Shown in pieces: positions 41,601 to 64,000 of a DNA stretch of 64,000 bases. Origin of the DNA: Doris montereyensis (Eukaryota; Mollusca; Gastropoda; Nudibranchia; Dorididae); the NCBI GenBank assembly GCA_037039925.1, contig JAXRKP010001134.1, positions 62,501 through 126,500 on the forward strand, given 5' to 3'. Within the stretch, counting starts at the first letter, position 1, and every line of letters starts with the position of its first letter. A program made the position numbers and the translations under genes. The notes beneath the pieces are model-generated. The model saw nothing but the letters and a program-made list of their open reading frames with translations, made no database searches and was not told where the DNA came from.

Positions 41601-41872
41601 GGCAGTTTACATTACTTGTGATATGGCTTATGAAACACTGCTTAGTAATATCAATAATACATATAAACAATCCAATAAAATTTAATACTGGTACACGAAA
41701 CAGGTATTTTAATTAATATTATAATGCATTATACCCTTTTATGTCTTTCCCAATATCTGCTTCATAGGGTCTAGCAGGTGGAAATCAACGTAGAACGATG
41801 TCAACCATGCCTGAGCAGTTGAAAATGAGTTCTACAGGAAATAAGAAATCAAAATCATGTACAATTATTTGA
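26490..41872 (+). CDS. Rab-family small GTPase, 6 coding exons
   Basis: Rab GTPases cycle between GTP and GDP forms to direct vesicle traffic on membranes. Six GT-AG exons join in frame into 237 residues. Visible motifs: P-loop GPAGVGKT (30-37); switch I with Thr55 in [15 protein letters not shown] (78-86) with the catalytic Gln83; guanine-binding NKCD (137-140) and SSAK (166-169); a basic variable tail; and C-terminal CaaX box CTII (234-237), predicting geranylgeranylation of a single cysteine. IGIDF and the [13 protein letters not shown] block place it in Rab rather than Ras or Rho. The Pro after the first P-loop glycine (usual form GDSGVGKT), an 18-residue N-terminal extension and the single-cysteine tail do not match a named Rab I can identify. 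The gene converges with the transporter gene. Confidence 0.92.
26638..29803 (+). mobile_element. Non-LTR retrotransposon (EN-RT LINE), copy 1
   Basis: A near full-length LINE in Rab intron 1. It is flanked by the 9-bp direct repeat TATTTTAGC (26629-26637 and 29804-29812) and ends in a (GAAA)n tail. In order it has a ~250-bp leader; an AP-type endonuclease with [10 protein letters not shown], then [10 protein letters not shown] (about 27330-27380) and SDHHLV (about 27540); RT with [34 protein letters not shown] and FADDLVLFG; then a tail with [24 protein letters not shown] and RWFGHVNRM. The tail type is common in RTE-like/CFDP2-like elements, but the clade is not settled. Several stops and frameshifts make it inactive. 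A second copy is at 52303-55425. Confidence 0.88.
28285..29628 (+). pseudogene. Reverse transcriptase ORF of LINE copy 1
   Basis: Three open blocks (28285-28845, 28865-29146, 29302-29628), separated by frameshifts, carry consecutive RT motifs: the PGADQVYPE entry, [65 protein letters not shown] (catalytic FADD) and the C-terminal RDKIRN and RWFGHV segments. It is broken, so not translated as a unit. Confidence 0.85.
29813..32085. other. Rab introns 1-2, unassigned DNA
   Basis: Apart from Rab exon 2, no gene is seen. Around 30465-30620 there is a repeat with CTAAGAGGCTGGT motifs. Around 31850-32090 there is a short AAGATGGCGTCCGTTTCCATGG-type repeat related in style to the inverted repeats at 34.3 and 36 kb. 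Confidence 0.5.
30169..30271 (+). CDS. Rab gene coding exon 2
   Basis: It encodes residues 42-76, [19 protein letters not shown] onward, containing switch I. Entry phase 2, exit phase 0 (CAG|gtatat). Confidence 0.93.
32086..32700 (-). pseudogene. LINE RT remnant (CR1/L2/Rex1-like)
   Basis: The minus-strand translation gives, in order, [22 protein letters not shown] sequence (seen as [18 protein letters not shown]), [42 protein letters not shown] (catalytic YADD), [20 protein letters not shown]. This is the RT palm of a CR1/L2/Rex1-group element. It is 5'- and 3'-truncated and lies in Rab intron 2, antisense to the gene. Confidence 0.8.
32932..33099 (+). CDS. Rab gene coding exon 3
   Basis: It encodes residues 77-132, beginning [20 protein letters not shown] (switch II with the catalytic Gln) and including MMMVFDVGD. 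Both phases are 0; donor AAA|gtaagt. Confidence 0.95.
33400..33770 (+). pseudogene. 5'-truncated LINE 3' end
   Basis: Plus-strand frames encode the C-terminal tail typical of EN-RT LINEs: [17 protein letters not shown], then RKWGWIGH, then a degraded GRPTL and NRVRWRG-type ending with a stop near 33757, followed by a short TAAG repeat. Frames shift twice. It lies in Rab intron 3. Confidence 0.75.
34280..36310. repeat. Long inverted-repeat (fold-back-like) structure
   Basis: The left arm (about 34280-34700, plus strand) and right arm (about 35920-36310) are diverged inverted copies. Shared blocks in matching order include CCAAATTTGGTAT, AAATTTGCCAAAAATTGGAAA, AATTCAT-AAATCAAAAC, AGATATTGGA, TGTGTGCAAAGTT and AAAATCCAAGATGGTG. 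The ~1.2-kb core (34735-35900) holds a possible smaller element bounded by GGAACCTCTC (34913) and its complement (about 35672-35681). No transposase is seen. It lies in Rab intron 3. Confidence 0.65.
36745..36885 (+). CDS. Rab gene coding exon 4
   Basis: It encodes residues 133-179, [20 protein letters not shown] and [10 protein letters not shown], the guanine-specificity motifs NKxD and SAK. Phases 0/0. Confidence 0.95.
37390..37770 (+). pseudogene. P-element/THAP9-like transposase remnant
   Basis: The plus-strand frame at 37418-37645 reads [12 protein letters not shown], then [20 protein letters not shown] and LYGLA; after a frame change the sequence encodes [17 protein letters not shown] residues. 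This order (P-S-x-R-T-L, D-E-x-x-I-R-P, then a small-residue-rich block) resembles the catalytic region of P-element/THAP9-type transposases, where the Asp-Glu pair here reads Asp-Lys. It is short, frameshifted and inactive. The family assignment is from pattern memory and is moderate. Confidence 0.45.
37990..38780. repeat. Tandem dimer, unit about 374 bp
   Basis: Two diverged copies in direct orientation: ACAATGGTGGATTTTGAT at about 38018 and ACAATGGTGGATTATGAT at about 38392, each followed by AAGCTGGGTCTCTCAAA, AGAAACCACTGTA, AAAAAGTTTCC and a common ending near CCTGAGTTTACC / CCTGGGTTTGCT. It is in Rab intron 4. Confidence 0.75.
38941..39012 (+). CDS. Rab gene coding exon 5
   Basis: It encodes residues 180-203 ([20 protein letters not shown] and four more), the final G-domain helix and the start of the variable tail. 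Phases 0/0. Confidence 0.93.
39410..41230 (-). pseudogene. LINE RT remnant split by a MITE
   Basis: Minus-strand frames in order: [14 protein letters not shown] and [19 protein letters not shown] with VVFIDQ (40919-41230); [20 protein letters not shown] (about 40540-40620); then, beyond an inserted element at 40060-40505, [40 protein letters not shown], and [14 protein letters not shown]. This is the usual RT-to-C-terminal-tail order of EN-RT LINEs. There are many frameshifts. It lies in Rab intron 5, antisense. Confidence 0.8.
40060..40505. mobile_element. 446-bp MITE, pogo/Tigger-like
   Basis: The element is flanked by TA on both sides (40058-40059 and 40506-40507). Its ends are imperfect inverted repeats sharing TTnAGCTAAG about 9 bases in (left CAGCTGGGTTCAGCTAAG, right CAGTAGTCTTTAGCTAAG on the complement). 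It interrupts the LINE reading frame, which continues directly on both sides. No coding capacity. Confidence 0.65.
41768..41872 (+). CDS. Rab gene last exon, CaaX tail
   Basis: It encodes residues 204-237, a basic Ser/Thr/Lys-rich tail ending [10 protein letters not shown] and TGA. CTII fits a CaaX box with Ile at X, usually geranylgeranylated, with an upstream Lys cluster. Entry phase 0 after TTCATAG. Confidence 0.93.
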   Translation, partial: GLAGGNQRRTMSTMPEQLKMSSTGNKKSKSCTII

Positions 41873-42101
41873 CATTGTGACTCAGTATTTACAGAATTCT
41901 TTTCTGCTGTATAATGATGTTAATTTAGTATTTTAATTTAAGGCCAGTTTTGCTGTATGAGAACACTCACTACTTGATTATGTTTTGACTAATCCAGCTT
42001 TCATTTGATAAAATAGCAGACTTGATTTGCTACTCAAGGGACTTTCTCTCTGGTAGTGCCAAGCATGCATTGTTTACCTCTGACAATTCTCAGATATAAT
42101 T

Positions 42102-42782
<681 letters not shown>

Positions 42783-44594
42783 GGGATAGGAAGAGAGTAT
42801 GTGTGTGTGTGTATATGTGTGTATGAGAGGCATACAATCATACTCAGAGACAAAGACAGAATGAGTGAAAGTAGAGATGGTGAAATGCTGCAGGATTTTT
42901 ATCAGAAATATTATGAAACAAATAGTTACGTTTCTGCATATTATTGCAGTCCTACCCTTTATTAGTGTTGAACCATCTTATATGTGCAGTCAGTGAGCCT
43001 GCTCTTGAGCAAGGATATGGACTCTAAAATTTATTTTTATCTTTTAACATGACCTTTTTTAAATGTACTTTTATTATTTATGGGATGGCAGCGAAGATCA
43101 TCGCAAACACAGTTCTTGTCAGTTTATGGGAATAAGCTGTCTTGCTGTCTAGTTAAAACTTGTTATGTGTGTGTGAGTGTGTGTGTGTGTGTGTGTGCGT
43201 ATGTGAGTGGGTGGATAGGGGGTTATGCTGTTTGTTTAGTCTTCAGGTCTTGAAAAACTATTGAAAAACTTTTGACAAGAAATCCCTTTTTGTGGCAAAA
43301 GGTAAAACTTTTTCTTCAAAAATTGTTTTTTGATTAAGTGATACAGCTGATTTATTTCATTGTTTTATATTTGAAGATTTGATCTGATTTACAATTAACT
43401 GACAAAGAACGGATTGAAGCTTAAAAAGAAGTCTTGTTATTCACAGGAAATATATACATTTGACTAAAGTTCTTTACGTCTTATCCTGAAAATTTGAACT
43501 TTATTCAGCTTAACCACTAAGAATATATGTATGAGTTTATATACAGAGGAATTCATGACCATGAATTCTAGCTTATCATTGCTCACAAATCTGTCATTAT
43601 CTTCAAGTCTCTTTCTGTAGTCCAAAGATTGCATGCATCCACCATAAAAGTGTGTATGATCACATCTTGATGATGTATGGCAATTAACATGTTTTATTTA
43701 AGAGCAAAATTATTTGGCATGAATGACAAATTGATAATAAAAGTTCTAAAATTAAAATGCTATTGCATGCAATGAGAACATCAAGACATACCAAATTGAA
43801 TTTGAATTCAAGACATTTACAGGTTATTATAAAGTGTATACAGGACATTATATTAAAAGTTCATTATAAGGTTAGTTTAAGCATTGAGATCATCAGGTTG
43901 TAATTAAATGACAGAGATGAGGTCAAGATTATCTTTCATTCCATGGTTTCAGTTTCACTGTATCCCACAGCCCTAACATTCACAGTTACAGTGCAAGTGA
44001 AACTCTGACATGTACTTTAAAACTAATAAAAAAGTATTACAATCATTAAATCTACCTCAATATAATTCTTCCTTTGTAAAAAAAGAAAGAAGATACTACG
44101 ACTAGCAACTTTAGCATTGAACAATAATATTTGTAGCTAAGAAGATACATATAAAATATTGAATAATTCGATTTTTGTCCTTTTCTTTTTCATATGAGGA
44201 TATTACCAACACCACAATTTCATGTTTTATTTTATTTGTTGATCTGATCCTTTTTACAAAATTGTATTTCACATATTACCATGATTACAATTAGTTTGAC
44301 TGCTTATAATTTTTAAAGGCATTCAATTCTCATTATTTTTGCAATCTTCCTGTCACTTCTAATAAATATTATGTGTCATTACTTGTTGATATAAAATAAA
44401 ATAAAAGAATGATATAAATTTCTGTGTCAAGTGACTGTTCCATGCATTGTCTTGAGGCTTTCATGCTGGTGTTTATGTTTATAAATTGGTACCTCAGCAG
44501 TAAGTTTTATAAAGTAATTTTAATGAGAGAGAATAAAAAGCCTGCAGGCACTGCTACTAATACTCAGACATCTCTTTTTCCTCCTTATAGGTCA

Positions 44595-45155
44595 ATTGTT
44601 TTCTCCTCCTTTGACTTTGTTTGACTAATTGTGACTACTACCACGCTTTCTCCTCCTTTGAATTTGTTTGACTACCTCTGTTACTAGTGACTACTACCAC
44701 GCTTTCTCCTCCTTTGACTTTGTTTGACTACCTTTGCTACTAGTGACTACTACCTGGCTTTCTCCTCCTTTGACTTTGTTTGACTTCGTCTGCTACTAGT
44801 GACTACTACCACGCTTTCTCCTCCTTTGAGTTTGTTTGACTACCTTTGCTACTGGTGACTACTACCACGCTTTCTCCTCCTTTGACTTTGTTTGACTTCG
44901 TCTGAGTTTGTTTGACTACTAGTGACTACTACCACGCTTTCTCCTCCTTTGAGTTTGTTTGACTTCGTTTGCTACTAGTGACTACTACCACGCTTTCTCC
45001 TGACTACCTTTGTTACTGGTGACTACTACCACGCTTTCTCCTCCTTTGACTTTGTTTGACTTCGTCTGCTACTAGTGACTACTACCACGCTTTCTCCTCC
45101 TTTGAGTTTGTTTGACTACATTTGCTACTAGTGACTACTACCACGCTTTCTCCTC
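44595..45155. repeat. 56-bp minisatellite, about ten units
   Basis: The unit runs roughly GCTTTCTCCTCCTTTGACTT, then TGTTTGACTACCTTTGCTAC and TAGTGACTACTACCAC. GCTTT starts at 44645, 44701, 44757 and 44813, giving a 56-bp period; later units include a partial and an internally expanded copy. No long frame is kept through it. Confidence 0.9.
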
Positions 45156-45806
45156 ACATTGTTTCACATCATGGTTTTCACACCATAATGAGCAATGTTT
45201 CCTTTTGTTGTTTTTCTGATGACGGATAAATCCACAAACAAGCAAAAAAAAACCCAACAAGGATACAAACTCAACAAAAAAAAGCAACAACAACAAAAAC
45301 AACAAAGAAAAAAAAAGAGAAAGAACATAAAAATAAAAGAAGGGAGGGAAAAAAAGAAAGGAAAGAAAAGCAAGCATAAAAAAGAATTCAAAGATAGCAG
45401 GTTCAGGTTTTTTCGTCACTGACATGCTTGGAAAATCTGTGCACGGAAAACTTGCGTTGTAAAGCTTTAATTACAGTTTTATAAACATATTCGAAAGTGT
45501 AACAATATCATCCACCTGTTTGCAGTTCAAATATGCATGTGTGCATACCATTTAGAGTCATACTCGTTGAATTAAAATCATTTCAATATTTTCATCTAAT
45601 AAAATCAGTAATTTGCTACAGTAATCGAATTGATAACACGTCCGAGATGAATTCTACGTGTTTTTAATTTGTTTAATCACAGGTGTATTAAAATCACTCC
45701 TTAAAGCAAGCAGTCCTCTCTTATGACTAGCCAGTAGCACACCTTGACATGTTCATCAGTGTGCTCATCAACTACCAGGCGTAGTCAATATGGTGAGATG
45801 CATCGT

Positions 45807-63720
<17,914 letters not shown>

Positions 63721-64000
63721 CTATAATACATGTTTGGGTGGAGGAGAGAGAGGGCAGGGTGTGGGGAGAAGACAGCAAAACGAAGAGACAAACTGATGGA
63801 CAGTATTGTTTAGTGATCTTTGGCTTACAGCCAATTTAAGAACAATATAAGAACAATATTATTGACACCCCTACATTTTCTGAACCCACATTTTTCTTCT
63901 CAATGTATGCTCATTGTATATATTAATGCCTCAGTCAGATGGCCTCACCGCCATCTGGTTCTTCCTTGAACTGACTGTTTTGATCTCTACTTTTGCTTTG

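Overview
The window is animal nuclear DNA: AT-rich, with long introns carrying GT-AG splice sites, many decayed retrotransposons and DNA transposons, tRNA-derived SINEs and long microsatellites. Gene content and repeat style fit an invertebrate, most likely a lophotrochozoan such as a gastropod mollusc. The species cannot be fixed from the sequence alone. There are no operons, CRISPR arrays or bacterial features. Most long open frames are artefacts of (GA)n, trinucleotide or (ATGT)n repeats; the real genes sit in short exons.

Three protein-coding genes can be assembled exon by exon. (1) EEF1D, translation elongation factor 1 delta, on the minus strand: coding exons from 21660 down to 8274, plus a likely 5' UTR exon at about 24712. 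(2) A Rab-type small GTPase on the plus strand: six coding exons from 26490 to 41872, 237 residues, uninterrupted, ending in the CaaX box CTII. (3) An SLC18B1-like major-facilitator transporter on the minus strand: twelve exons from 63720 down to 45807, with its N-terminal exon(s) beyond the right edge. EEF1D and the Rab gene diverge from a shared interval at about 24.8-26.5 kb. The Rab and transporter genes converge. The transporter has several apparent frame breaks, so it is either decaying or carries sequence errors.

Region by region: 1-8.27 kb is intergenic, with a tRNA-Thr-like sequence, a LINE fragment split by trinucleotide repeats, and a (GA)n array. 8.27-24.8 kb is EEF1D; its large intron 3 holds a pogo/Tigger-like element invaded by a hAT-like element, and a separate TIR element. 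24.8-26.5 kb is the divergent promoter interval. 26.5-41.9 kb is the Rab gene, whose introns hold a LINE with clear target-site duplication, three other LINE pieces (one split by a MITE), a long inverted-repeat structure, a P-element-like transposase remnant and a tandem dimer. 41.9-45.8 kb is intergenic, with a ~670-bp (GA)n array and a 56-bp minisatellite. 45.8-64 kb is the transporter gene, whose introns hold a second copy of the 26.6-kb LINE, four copies of one SINE family, two of another (a third lies in EEF1D), LINE scraps and a dense microsatellite cluster.

The three genes (translation, membrane traffic, vesicular transport) look like ordinary unlinked-function housekeeping neighbours. 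I did not find a convincing new multi-gene system. The most unusual items are the repeat nesting, a minisatellite that copies a splice acceptor of the transporter gene, the frame breaks beside it, and a divergent Rab with an uncommon P-loop and single-cysteine tail.
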